64,000 bases of DNA from Actinomadura flavalba DSM 45200. GTDB lineage: Bacteria; Actinomycetota; Actinomycetes; Streptosporangiales; Streptosporangiaceae. The position numbers were made by a program, and so were the translations under genes. Position 1 is the stretch's first letter, and each line of letters opens with the position of its first letter. Location of the stretch: positions 248,001-312,000 of the forward strand of contig NZ_KB894096.1 in assembly GCF_000374305.1 (NCBI RefSeq), written 5' to 3'. A model generated the notes under the pieces. That model saw only the letters and a program-made list of their open reading frames with translations. It ran no database searches and was not told the DNA's origin. Positions 15,523 to 22,955 of this stretch are shown piece after piece.

Positions 15523-16578
15523 TCACCGTCCCCAGGTGTCGCGGTCGGAGTACATCCGGCGCTGCGCCTTGGCGATGGTCTTCCAGCGGCGCTCGTGCTC
15601 GGCGCGCAGCCGGGCGTCGCCGCGCCGGGCCGCCCACGCGTTCTCGCGCTCCAGCTTGCGGTAGCTGGCCAGGCGGCGTTCGGGCAGGTCGCCGTCGGTG
15701 ACGGCCGCCTGGACGGCGCAGCCGGGTTCGGCGTCGTGGGCACAGTCGTGGAACCGGCAGTGCCCGGCCAGTTCCTCGATGTCGGCGAACGCGGCGGCCA
15801 GGCCGCCGGCGGCGTCGAACAGGCCCACGGCGCGCAGGCCGGGGGTGTCGATGAGCACGCCGCCGTCCGGCAGCGGCACCAGCTCGCGGCGGACGGTGGT
15901 GTGGCGTCCCTTGCCGTCGACGGCGCGCACCGCGCCGACCGCGAGGCGGTCGGCGCCCAGCAGCGCGTTGCCGAGCGTGGACTTGCCCGCGCCCGAGGTG
16001 CCCAGCAGCACGACGGTGCCGGTGAGCGCCGCCGCGACGGCGTCCAGGCCGGTGCCGTCCAGGGAGTTGACGGTCAGGACGTCGACGCCCGGCGCGGCCC
16101 GGCCGACCTCGGCGGCGTCGCCGTCGGGGTCGGGGCTGCGGTCGGCCTTGGTGAGCACGACGACGGGCCGGGCGCCGCTCTCCCAGGCCAGCGCGAGCAT
16201 CCGCTCGACGCGGCCGAGGTCGACGGCGGTCTCCAGCGAGACCGTGACGGCGACGGTGTCGACGTTGGCGGCGAGCACCTGGCCGTGCGAGGTGCGGTCG
16301 GCGGACGCCCGCACGATCGCCGTGGCGCGGGGGAGCAGCGCGACGATCGCCGGATCGTCGCCGGGCCGCAGCGCCGCCCAGTCCCCGGTGCAGGGCGCCA
16401 GACCCGCGCCGGTGGCGGCGTTGACGGGCCCGTCGGCGGTCAGGAGGTCGCACCGGCCGCGGTCCACGGCGGCGACGCGGGCGGGCACGAGCCCGGCGGT
16501 GGCGTGGTCGGTGAAGGAGTCGGTGAGCCGGTCGTTCCAGCCCAGGTTGGACAGAGCGTGCGAAGACGCGAAGGACAC
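15523..16578 (-). CDS. rsgA: Ribosome small subunit-dependent GTPase A
   Basis: This 351-aa protein is a circularly permuted GTPase that matures the 30S subunit. The G motifs appear in the permuted order: TKAD (143-146), then P-loop GTSGAGKST (193-201), then DTPG (244-247). Before them is an OB-like domain, and after them a zinc site C274-x4-C279-x-H281-x5-C287. The GTG start at 16578 has AAGGG 9 nt upstream, but that AAGGG can pair with CCCTT in a small hairpin (16588-16603). A 22-codon ORF with a near-perfect ribosome binding site lies just upstream, which suggests translational control. Confidence 0.93.
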   Translation of the reverse strand: MSFASSHALSNLGWNDRLTDSFTDHATAGLVPARVAAVDRGRCDLLTADGPVNAATGAGLAPCTGDWAALRPGDDPAIVALLPRATAIVRASADRTSHGQVLAANVDTVAVTVSLETAVDLGRVERMLALAWESGARPVVVLTKADRSPDPDGDAAEVGRAAPGVDVLTVNSLDGTGLDAVAAALTGTVVLLGTSGAGKSTLGNALLGADRLAVGAVRAVDGKGRHTTVRRELVPLPDGGVLIDTPGLRAVGLFDAAGGLAAAFADIEELAGHCRFHDCAHDAEPGCAVQAAVTDGDLPERRLASYRKLERENAWAARRGDARLRAEHERRWKTIAKAQRRMYSDRDTWGR

Positions 16579-16587
16579 GGTGGGAAA

Positions 16588-16603
16588 CCCTTGAGTGAAA
16601 GGG
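16588..16603 (-). promoter_or_regulatory. Hairpin sequestering the rsgA ribosome binding site
   Basis: On the transcribed strand CCCTT pairs with AAGGG over a 6-nt loop; the AAGGG arm is the only Shine-Dalgarno candidate for rsgA. The stem is short, so it would need help from flanking pairing or an RNA-binding factor. Confidence 0.35.
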
Positions 16604-16620
16604 GCGGCGGCGAGCCTCGC

Positions 16621-16689
16621 TCAGCCGCGCACCCGGAGGTCGACGTCGGCCGGAACGCTGCACAGGGCAGCGACGTCAACGACGGCCAT
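16621..16689 (-). CDS. Putative 22-aa leader peptide upstream of rsgA
   Basis: This short ORF begins MAVVDVAALCSV and ends DLRVRG before TGA. It is preceded by GAGGAGGTGGACT, the best ribosome binding site in the window and far better than that of rsgA itself. TACAGT (16716-16721, minus strand) about 27 nt further up is a plausible -10. The ORF ends 42 nt before the rsgA start. It may be a regulatory leader peptide, a small protein, or a chance reading frame; the strength of the Shine-Dalgarno argues against chance. Confidence 0.5.
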   Translation of the reverse strand: MAVVDVAALCSVPADVDLRVRG

Positions 16690-17286
16690 AGTCCACCTCC
16701 TCATGGATCGACCCCACTGTAACAACCACGCCCCCAAAACCGCACGCCCTTTTCGCACGCCACGACGACGCCCCTGGCCGCCCCGAGCAAGGGCGCCACG
16801 TGACCGCCGGGTGAACCCGGCGCACCCATGTTCACAGCGCTCTCCAGCGGCGCGTGCTCAATCCGTCCGCGAGACCGACGCGCGCTCCGTGCCGACCCGG
16901 GCACGGCGAGCGTCGAGAGCGGCCAGGTGGACCGCCTCGCGTGTTCGCGCCGTTGTCCAGCGGCCGTGCCGCTCTGTCGTCCGTGAGACGGACGCGCTCG
17001 CCGTGTCGACCCGGGCACGGCGGGCGGCCGGGTGGACGGCCCCGTGTGCCTGCGGCGTCGTCCAGCGACAGTGCCCCTCTATCGTCCGCGAGACGGACGC
17101 GCGCTCCGTGCCGACCTGGGCACGGCGAGCGTCGAGGGCGGCCAGGTGGACCGGCCCCGCGTGTTCGCGGCGTCGTCCAGCGACAGGGCCGCTCTGCCGT
17201 TTCGCGAGACCGACGCGCGGGCCGTGCCGCTCCGGGGCGGGTGGCGGCGCCCTATTGGGGCGCCGCCGGGTGGTGTGGTGGTGGGT
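16690..17286. other. Intergenic region containing tandem repeats
   Basis: The left 40 bp carry the promoter of the leader ORF and rsgA. The rest holds no gene with actinobacterial codon use and is mostly made of the tandem repeat listed separately (16865-17250). Confidence 0.5.
16865..17250. repeat. Degenerate 105-115 bp tandem repeat, about 3.4 copies
   Basis: Units begin with GTCCGCGAGAC-like sequence at 16865, 16979, 17084 and, truncated, at about 17199. Each contains GACGCGCGCTCCGTGCCGAC, then GGGCACGGCG, GGCCAGGTGGAC, and CGTCGTCCAGCGACAG-like blocks. Copies 1 and 3 are the most alike. No reading frame is conserved between the copies, so the tract is non-coding. Confidence 0.75.
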
Positions 17287-17601
17287 TCAGCCGTTGTCGA
17301 GTTCTTCCTCGATGGGTGAGCGGTGGGCCGGGCGTTCGTACTCGGCCAGGTCGGCGTGCCGGTGGTCGCGGCGCTGCTCGGCGCGTTCGGTGCCGGTGCG
17401 TTCGGGCGCCGGGTCGACGGGCACCGAGCGCTCCACCTGGTAGAGCGCGTCGTACTCGCCGAGCGGCAGCGCCCGGAGCGCCTTCAGCTCGACCTCGTCG
17501 GCGCCGTGGTCGCGCGCGTGCGCGACGATGCGCTCCTTGTCGGCGGGAAAGGCCAGGTCGCCGAGCACGTCCTTCAGCCGTCCGGGATCGGAGATCCGCA
17601 T
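17287..17601 (-). CDS. DUF2795-like small protein
   Basis: This 104-aa acidic/basic protein has a DUF2795-type core: SDPGRLKDVLGDLAFPADKE, then RIVAHARDHGADEVELKALR and ALPLGEYDALYQVERSV. This domain appears in small actinobacterial proteins of unknown role. The last 40 residues are Arg/Glu-rich and look disordered. The ATG at 17601 has GGGGG 6 nt upstream. It follows the small basic gene by 24 bp, probably in one transcript. Confidence 0.75.
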   Translation of the reverse strand: MRISDPGRLKDVLGDLAFPADKERIVAHARDHGADEVELKALRALPLGEYDALYQVERSVPVDPAPERTGTERAEQRRDHRHADLAEYERPAHRSPIEEELDNG

Positions 17602-17625
17602 GTTCGCCCCCTGTGGTCTCGGTGA

Positions 17626-17883
17626 TCAGCTCTGCCGGCGCCGCTTGGACGCGGGCTCGCCGTAGCCGGGCTTGGGGCGCGGCGAGGTGTCCTGCTGCTT
17701 GCCCCGGTGGATGTTCGCGAGCCGTTCGGCGTGATGGTGCGGGTCGTGCTCGGGCGCGGAGTGCGGCTGCTTGGACGCGCCGGTCGTCACGTTCTCCGCG
17801 CTGGGCGTCGAACCGGCCCTGCGGGCCTCGCGGGCCTTCTTGCGGCGCTGGTTCTCGTCGCCTTCCATCTTCTTGCCGCCCAT
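17626..17883 (-). CDS. Small basic hydrophilic protein, unknown
   Basis: This 85-aa protein is rich in Lys, Arg and His, with MEGDENQRRKKAREARRAG near the start and the tail PASKRRRQS. There is no hydrophobic segment or known motif. GGGGGG lies 6-7 nt before the ATG at 17883. It heads a two-gene unit with the DUF2795-like gene. Small basic proteins of this kind may bind nucleic acid, which is inference. Confidence 0.55.
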   Translation of the reverse strand: MGGKKMEGDENQRRKKAREARRAGSTPSAENVTTGASKQPHSAPEHDPHHHAERLANIHRGKQQDTSPRPKPGYGEPASKRRRQS

Positions 17884-18043
17884 GCAAATCCCCCCATTTG
17901 CCGTCGTAACGCTGCGTGACGGGTCCTACCCATGCGGGCCGTGGCCATTCGGACGACGTCCGGTTCCACCGTGAGAAGGAGTCGGTACCGGACGAACGGC
18001 GGTTATCGTGACAGCAGGAGCTGACCTGAGTGGGGGCGCGGTC

Positions 18044-19336
18044 ATGGACGACGAACGCAACGACGCGGCACCGCCCGACTGGACGGACCTCGCCGCGCGC
18101 CTCGACCGCGCCACCGCGCGCGCCCTGCGCGACCTGTACACCGACCTGGCGCCCGCCGCCGAGCGCGCCGCCCGGGGCGCCGTCACGCTGACCGGCCCGG
18201 TGCGCGCCGCCGGGTGGGACGCCGCGCACGTCGCGGCCGGCCGCGCCCTGGACCGGCTGTCGGGCACGCCCGCCGGGCGCGCGATCGACCGCGCCGCCCG
18301 CGACGCCGCCGTCTCGCTGGCGTCGGCGGCGGCCGACCGCGCCGTCACCGAGGCGCGCAACGCCGCCCAGTCCAACGCGGTCACCGGCGCGGCGTTCGAC
18401 GCGACGACGGCGGCGATGGCGCTGGCCGGGCAGGCCGCGCAGCATCCGGCGGCCAGCGCGCTGGCCGAGGAGATCGCCCGGTTGGCGGGCCGCAACCCGT
18501 TCACGCGCCGCGCCACCGAGACCGCCCGCGACGTCGCGGGCCGCGCCGTGACGGCCCCGGTCGTGCAGGCCGCGTCCCGCATCGTCGTCGACACCATCGT
18601 GGACGCCGTCGCCGACGTGGCCGTGGAGGTCGCGCTCGACGTCGGCCGCGACGTGGTCGTGCAGGTCGTCCAGGAGACCGCGCGCGAGGCGGCCCGGGAG
18701 CTGGCCGGGTCCGTGCGCTCCCGCGCCGAGGAGTACCCGGTGGCCGCTGCCGCCGCCGACCTGGCCGCCCGCGCGGCGGGCAGCGAACCGGCCCGCGCGG
18801 CGGGCGGGCTGCTGGCGGCGTTCGCGGGCAGCGCCGTGGCGCGCACCGCCACCGACCTGGCCGCCCGCACCGCGACCCGCGCCACCGTCATCGCGGTGGA
18901 GACCGTGATGGCCGAGGTGATGCGCGAGGCGCTGCGGCTGGCCATGAAGGAACGCCTGCGCGACCTGCTCCGCGACGTCGCCAAGGACGTCGTCGTCGAC
19001 GTGATGCGCACGAGCTGGACGGCCGCCACCCGCCCGCAGCCGGTGACCGCGACGGCGACGGTCGTGCACGACGAGCCGGGCGCCCTGGCGCGCGCCGCGA
19101 CGACGGTGGCGGGCGTCCCGGGCGACGCCTGGGCCGCCGCCACGACGGTGACGGTCCGCGCGACCGTCACGACGCTGCCCCGCCACGCCCCGGCCATCGC
19201 CGTGAGCGCGCTGCGCAACGCCGCCCGCTACCGCCCGTTCCCGCGCCGCGTCCCGCGCCCGGCGGCACCGTCCGCCGAGCCCGCCGCGATCCTGACCACC
19301 GACCCGATCGAGATCCGCCCGCCCCACGCGTCCTGA
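18044..19336 (+). CDS. Ala/Val-rich protein of unknown function
   Basis: This 430-aa protein consists almost wholly of amphipathic, Ala/Val/Thr/Arg-rich stretches with quasi-repeats such as VVDTIVDAVADVAVEVALDV and GRDVVVQVVQETAREAAREL. The pattern suggests long helices or helical repeats, with no clear membrane segment or catalytic motif. Third positions are strongly G/C, supporting real coding. An in-frame GTG at 18008 would add 12 residues; the ATG at 18044 is preceded by GGGGG. The last codons are repeated just outside the gene (see 19325-19420). Confidence 0.6.
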   Translation: MDDERNDAAPPDWTDLAARLDRATARALRDLYTDLAPAAERAARGAVTLTGPVRAAGWDAAHVAAGRALDRLSGTPAGRAIDRAARDAAVSLASAAADRAVTEARNAAQSNAVTGAAFDATTAAMALAGQAAQHPAASALAEEIARLAGRNPFTRRATETARDVAGRAVTAPVVQAASRIVVDTIVDAVADVAVEVALDVGRDVVVQVVQETAREAARELAGSVRSRAEEYPVAAAAADLAARAAGSEPARAAGGLLAAFAGSAVARTATDLAARTATRATVIAVETVMAEVMREALRLAMKERLRDLLRDVAKDVVVDVMRTSWTAATRPQPVTATATVVHDEPGALARAATTVAGVPGDAWAAATTVTVRATVTTLPRHAPAIAVSALRNAARYRPFPRRVPRPAAPSAEPAAILTTDPIEIRPPHAS

Positions 19337-19420
19337 CGGCCCTCGGGTGAGGCGGACACGCCCCGCACGCGTCCTGACGGCCCTCGTTCCGAAGCGGGGA
19401 AGGCGGATGCCCCGCACGTG
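19325..19420. repeat. 41-bp direct repeat spanning a stop codon
   Basis: CACGCGTCCTGACGGCCCTCG minus its last base (20 of 21 bases shown as CACGCGTCCTGACGGCCCTC) occurs at 19325 and again at 19366, so the final codons and stop of the Ala-rich gene are copied downstream. GGCGGA-x-ACGCCCCGCAC and GGCGGATGCCCCGCAC extend the similarity. A third, diverged unit follows. Confidence 0.6.
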
Positions 19421-19496
19421 CCGGACCGCCTTCGTCTCAGGCGTAGGTGAAGCCCGCACGCGTCGCGGCCTGCCCGTGCCTGGTCGGGCGGGCTCG

Positions 19497-19514
19497 ATGA
19501 GAAGCGCATGAGAA
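19497..19514 (+). promoter_or_regulatory. Direct-repeat box, probable OmpR-type regulator site
   Basis: ATGAGAA at 19497-19503 and 19508-19514 form two half-sites one helical turn (11 bp) apart, the layout bound by OmpR-class dimers. It is upstream of the response regulator gene. A matching box in inverted orientation precedes the GT2 gene (21675-21692), implying autoregulation and control of the glycosyltransferases. Confidence 0.5.
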
Positions 19515-19551
19515 TGCGCCGGGGTGGCGTGGGCCGGGTGTCGGCGCTGGT

Positions 19552-19557
19552 TACGGT
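19552..19557 (+). promoter_or_regulatory. Leaderless-type -10 hexamer of response regulator
   Basis: TACGGT lies 6 nt before the ATG at 19564. Confidence 0.45.
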
Positions 19558-19563
19558 GGGTGG

Positions 19564-20259
19564 ATGGACGGGGCGCGGATTCTGGTCGTGGACGACGAGC
19601 CCGCCGTGCGGGAGTCGCTGGTCGGGAGCCTGGAGTTCGAGGGCTACCGGGTGGAGGAGGCCGCCGACGGGCTGCTCGCGCTGGACCGGGTGGCCGACGG
19701 GCGGCCCGACCTGGTCGTGCTGGACGTCCTGATGCCCCGCATGGACGGCCTGACGGCGTGTCGTCGGCTGCGTGCGCGGGGCGAGACCGTGCCGGTGCTG
19801 ATGCTGACCGCGCGGGACATGGTCGGCGACCGCGTCACCGGCCTGGACGCGGGCGCCGACGACTACCTGGTCAAGCCGTTCGAGCTGGACGAGCTGCTGG
19901 CGCGGGTGCGGGCGCTGCTGCGCCGGGGCGCGATGGCCGTCCCGGCCGGGGCCGACGGCGTGCTGGCCTTCGAGGACCTGCGGATGGACACCGCGACCCG
20001 CGAGGTCACCCGCGACGGGCGCCCGCTGGGCCTGACCCGCACCGAGTTCATGCTGCTGGAGCTGTTCCTGCTGCACCCGCGTCAGGTCCTCACCCGCGAG
20101 CAGATCCTGGAGACGGTGTGGGGGTTCGACTTCGAGCCCGCCTCCAACTCCCTGGACGTGTACGTCATGTATCTGCGCCGCAAGACCGAGGCGGGCGGCG
20201 CGTCCCGGCTCGTGCACACGGTGCGCGGCGTCGGTTACGTGCTGCGCGCGGGCGCATGA
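19564..20259 (+). CDS. OmpR/MprA-like response regulator
   Basis: This 231-aa regulator has a receiver domain (phospho-acceptor Asp54 in [13 protein letters not shown], Lys104 in DDYLVKPF) and a C-terminal OmpR winged helix ([20 protein letters not shown], then a wing ending [14 protein letters not shown]). It overlaps the sensor kinase gene by 4 nt. It resembles MprA-type regulators of cell-envelope stress. The repeat box upstream and the matching box before the GT2 gene give a likely regulon. Confidence 0.93.
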   Translation: MDGARILVVDDEPAVRESLVGSLEFEGYRVEEAADGLLALDRVADGRPDLVVLDVLMPRMDGLTACRRLRARGETVPVLMLTARDMVGDRVTGLDAGADDYLVKPFELDELLARVRALLRRGAMAVPAGADGVLAFEDLRMDTATREVTRDGRPLGLTRTEFMLLELFLLHPRQVLTREQILETVWGFDFEPASNSLDVYVMYLRRKTEAGGASRLVHTVRGVGYVLRAGA

Positions 20260-21671
20260 GGCGGCTGCCGCTGCGCGGGCGGCTGGCGCTGCTCATCGCG
20301 ACGGCGGTGGCGGTGGCGGTGGCGTTGTGCGCGACGCTGAGCTGGTTCCTGGTCCGCGAACAGCTCTACCGCGAGCTGGACCGGCGGCTGGACGCGCTGA
20401 GCGGGCCGCCCGGCGGCCCGATGTTCGACCGGCGCGCCCGCGACTTCGCCGCGCAGCTCGCCGCCTGCGCCGACGGGCGGACCGACCCGGGCGCGGGGCT
20501 GCGCCCGCCCGCGCCCTACGACGTCGTCCAGCTCGTCACCCCGGACGGCCGCGCCTGCGCCGTCCCGAACGGCGGCACGCTGGAGATCACCGGCGCCGAC
20601 CGGGCGGTCGCCGCCGGGACGTCGGCCGAGGCCCGCCACGACGGCTCGGGTACGACGGCCGACGGTGAGGCGGTGGACGTGCGGGTGATCACCCGTCCCA
20701 TCCCGGTTCCGGAGGGGCGGGCGGGTGCCGTCTCCTACGCGCTGCGGCTGGACCAGGTGAATCGGCCGCTGAACGACCTGGCGCTGACCCTGGCGGCGGT
20801 CGCGGCGCTCGGCGTGCTGGTGTCGGCCGGGGCCGGGCTGATGATCGCGCGGGCGTCGCTGCGGCCGGTGGACGAGCTGACCGGCGTCGTCGAGCACATC
20901 GCCCGCACCGAGGACCTCGACACCCGCATCCCCGCGCAGGGCGCCGACGAGATCGCCCGGCTCAGCCGCGCGTTCAACACGATGACGGCCGCGCTGGCCG
21001 CCTCCCGCGAACGCCAGCAGCGCCTCATCACCGACGCCGGGCACGAGCTGCGCACGCCGCTGACGAGCCTGCGCACCAACATCGACCTGCTGCTGCGCTC
21101 GGAGGAGACCGGCCGCGCGCTGCCGTCCGGCACCCGGCACCGGCTGCTGGTCAGCGTGCAGGCGCAGATGCGCGAGCTGTCCAGCCTCGTCGGCGACCTG
21201 CTGGAGCTGGCCCGTCCCGACGAGGCCGCGCCCGCCGAGGAGGACGTCGCGCTGCACGACGTCGTCGGCCGTGCCGTGGACCGGGCGCGGCTGCGCGGCC
21301 CGGGGCTGACCGTGGACGCCGCGGCCGAGCCGTGGTTCGTGCGCGGCGAGCCGTCGTCGCTGGAGCGCGCGGTCGTCAACGTGCTGGACAACGCGGTGAA
21401 GTTCAGCCCGTCCGGCGGCACGGTCTCGGTCCGGTTGCGCGGCGGGGAGCTGACCGTCCGCGACGAGGGGCCGGGCATCCCGGGCGCCGAGCTGCCGCAC
21501 GTCTTCGAGCGGTTCTGGCGGTCGCCGTCGGCCCGGAGCCTGCCCGGCTCGGGGCTCGGCCTGTCGATCGTGGCGCGCGTGGTCGCCGAGGCGGGCGGCA
21601 CCGTCGTCCTCGAACCCGCCGAAGGCGGCGGGACGCTCGCGCGCCTCACCTTCCCCGGCACCCCGGGCTGA
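20256..21671 (+). CDS. Sensor histidine kinase, MprB-like
   Basis: This 471-aa membrane kinase has TM1 (residues 10-32), a 140-residue extracytoplasmic sensor region with two Cys (71 and 101), TM2 (about 175-198), HAMP, a dimerisation domain with His263 ([14 protein letters not shown]), and a HATPase domain with N box [10 protein letters not shown]1 DEGPGIP and G2 GSGLGLSI. It is the cognate partner of the response regulator it overlaps. The Cys pair outside the membrane could form a disulfide. The signal is unknown. Confidence 0.92.
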   Translation: MRRLPLRGRLALLIATAVAVAVALCATLSWFLVREQLYRELDRRLDALSGPPGGPMFDRRARDFAAQLAACADGRTDPGAGLRPPAPYDVVQLVTPDGRACAVPNGGTLEITGADRAVAAGTSAEARHDGSGTTADGEAVDVRVITRPIPVPEGRAGAVSYALRLDQVNRPLNDLALTLAAVAALGVLVSAGAGLMIARASLRPVDELTGVVEHIARTEDLDTRIPAQGADEIARLSRAFNTMTAALAASRERQQRLITDAGHELRTPLTSLRTNIDLLLRSEETGRALPSGTRHRLLVSVQAQMRELSSLVGDLLELARPDEAAPAEEDVALHDVVGRAVDRARLRGPGLTVDAAAEPWFVRGEPSSLERAVVNVLDNAVKFSPSGGTVSVRLRGGELTVRDEGPGIPGAELPHVFERFWRSPSARSLPGSGLGLSIVARVVAEAGGTVVLEPAEGGGTLARLTFPGTPG

Positions 21672-21674
21672 ACT

Positions 21675-21692
21675 TTCTCATCCCGCCTTCAT
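21675..21692 (-). promoter_or_regulatory. Second response-regulator box, before GT2 gene
   Basis: On the minus strand ATGAAGG and ATGAGAA are spaced 11 bp apart, like the box at 19497-19514. It lies in the 66-bp gap between the kinase stop and the GT2 start. Confidence 0.42.
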
Positions 21693-21737
21693 CGGCGCCT
21701 CAGCCCGCTCCCACACCCGGTGCGCAGCCTCGTCGGC

Positions 21738-22955
21738 ATGAACCATGTGACCACCGAGCCGGGGGCTCCCGGCGGGGCCGCGCCGGACGCGCGCCGCACC
21801 CGCCTGGTCGAGATCGTCGTGCCCGTCCACAACGAGGAACGGGTGCTGGCCGCCAGTGTGCGGCGGCTGCACGCGTATCTGTCCGGGACGTTCCCGTATC
21901 CGTTCCGCATCACGATCGCCGACAACGCCAGCACCGACGCGACCTGGTGGGTCGCCGGGACGCTGGCCGCCGAGCTGCCCGGCGTCCGCGCGGTGCGGCT
22001 GGAGGCCAAGGGGCGCGGGCGCGCGCTGCGGCACGTGTGGAGCGGCAGTGACGCCGACGTCGTCGCCTACATGGACGTCGACCTGTCCACCGACCTGGAC
22101 GCGTTCCTGCCGCTGGTGGCGCCGCTGATCTCCGGGCACAGCGACCTGGCGATCGGCAGCCGCCTGACGCGCGGCGCGGCCGTCGTGCGCGGCCCGCGCC
22201 GCGAGCTGATCTCGCGCTGCTACAACCTGCTGCTGCGCACGGCGCTGGCGGCGCGGTTCACCGACGCCCAGTGCGGGTTCAAGGCCGTGCGGACCGAGAT
22301 CGCGCAGGTGCTGCTGCCCGAGGTCCGCGACGAGGAGTGGTTCTTCGACACCGAACTGCTGCTGCTGGCCGAGCGGTCGGGGCTGCGCATCCACGAGGTG
22401 CCGGTGGACTGGGTGGACGATCCCGACAGCCGCGTGGACGTCGTGCGCACCGCGCTGGACGACCTGCGCGGCATGGCGCGGGTCGCGCGGCAGGGCCTGC
22501 GCGGCGGCGCCGGATCCGGGGCGCCGGTGCGGGCGCGGCTGCCGCGCGGGATGGGGCGGCAGCTTCCGGCGTTCGCGGTGATCGGCGCGGTCAGCACGGC
22601 CGCGCAGCTCGTCCTGTTCGTGCTGCTGCGGACCGTGCTCGGGCCGCTGGCGGCCAACGCGGTGTCGCTGGTGGTCACGACGGTGTTCAACACCGCCGCG
22701 AACCGCCGCTTCACGTTCGGGGTGACCGGGTCGCGGGGGGCGTTGCGTCATCAGGTGGAGGGCGGGCTGGCGTTCCTGCTCGGCCTGGCGCTCAGCACCG
22801 GCGGCCTGGCGCTGCTGCACGTCCTGGCGCCGGGCGCGTCGCGCGCGGTGGAGGTCGCCGCGCTGGTGGCGGCGAACGGGCTGGCGACGCTGGTCCGGTT
22901 CCTGCTGATGCGGGCGTGGATCTTCCACCCCCGCCGGATCGGAGGCACGCGATGA
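21738..22955 (+). CDS. GT2 glycosyltransferase fused to GtrA-like membrane domain
   Basis: This is a 405-aa two-domain protein. Residues 20-260 are a GT2 transferase of the dolichyl-phosphate mannose synthase type (PVHNEE at 29-34, metal site DVD within YMDVDLSTDLDAF, and DAQCGFKAVR). Residues 275-400 are a four-helix GtrA-like domain that flips polyprenyl-phosphate-linked sugar. Synthesis and flipping of a lipid-linked hexose for the next gene's enzyme is the likely role, as in YkcC/YkcB pairs. The ATG at 21738 is chosen over a GTG at 21720. It overlaps the GT39 gene by 4 nt. Confidence 0.9.
   Translation: MNHVTTEPGAPGGAAPDARRTRLVEIVVPVHNEERVLAASVRRLHAYLSGTFPYPFRITIADNASTDATWWVAGTLAAELPGVRAVRLEAKGRGRALRHVWSGSDADVVAYMDVDLSTDLDAFLPLVAPLISGHSDLAIGSRLTRGAAVVRGPRRELISRCYNLLLRTALAARFTDAQCGFKAVRTEIAQVLLPEVRDEEWFFDTELLLLAERSGLRIHEVPVDWVDDPDSRVDVVRTALDDLRGMARVARQGLRGGAGSGAPVRARLPRGMGRQLPAFAVIGAVSTAAQLVLFVLLRTVLGPLAANAVSLVVTTVFNTAANRRFTFGVTGSRGALRHQVEGGLAFLLGLALSTGGLALLHVLAPGASRAVEVAALVAANGLATLVRFLLMRAWIFHPRRIGGTR

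Noticed and set aside
16865..17250. CRISPR or attachment-site array
   Set aside because: Units of 105-115 bp are degenerate along their whole length, with no constant repeat and variable spacer.
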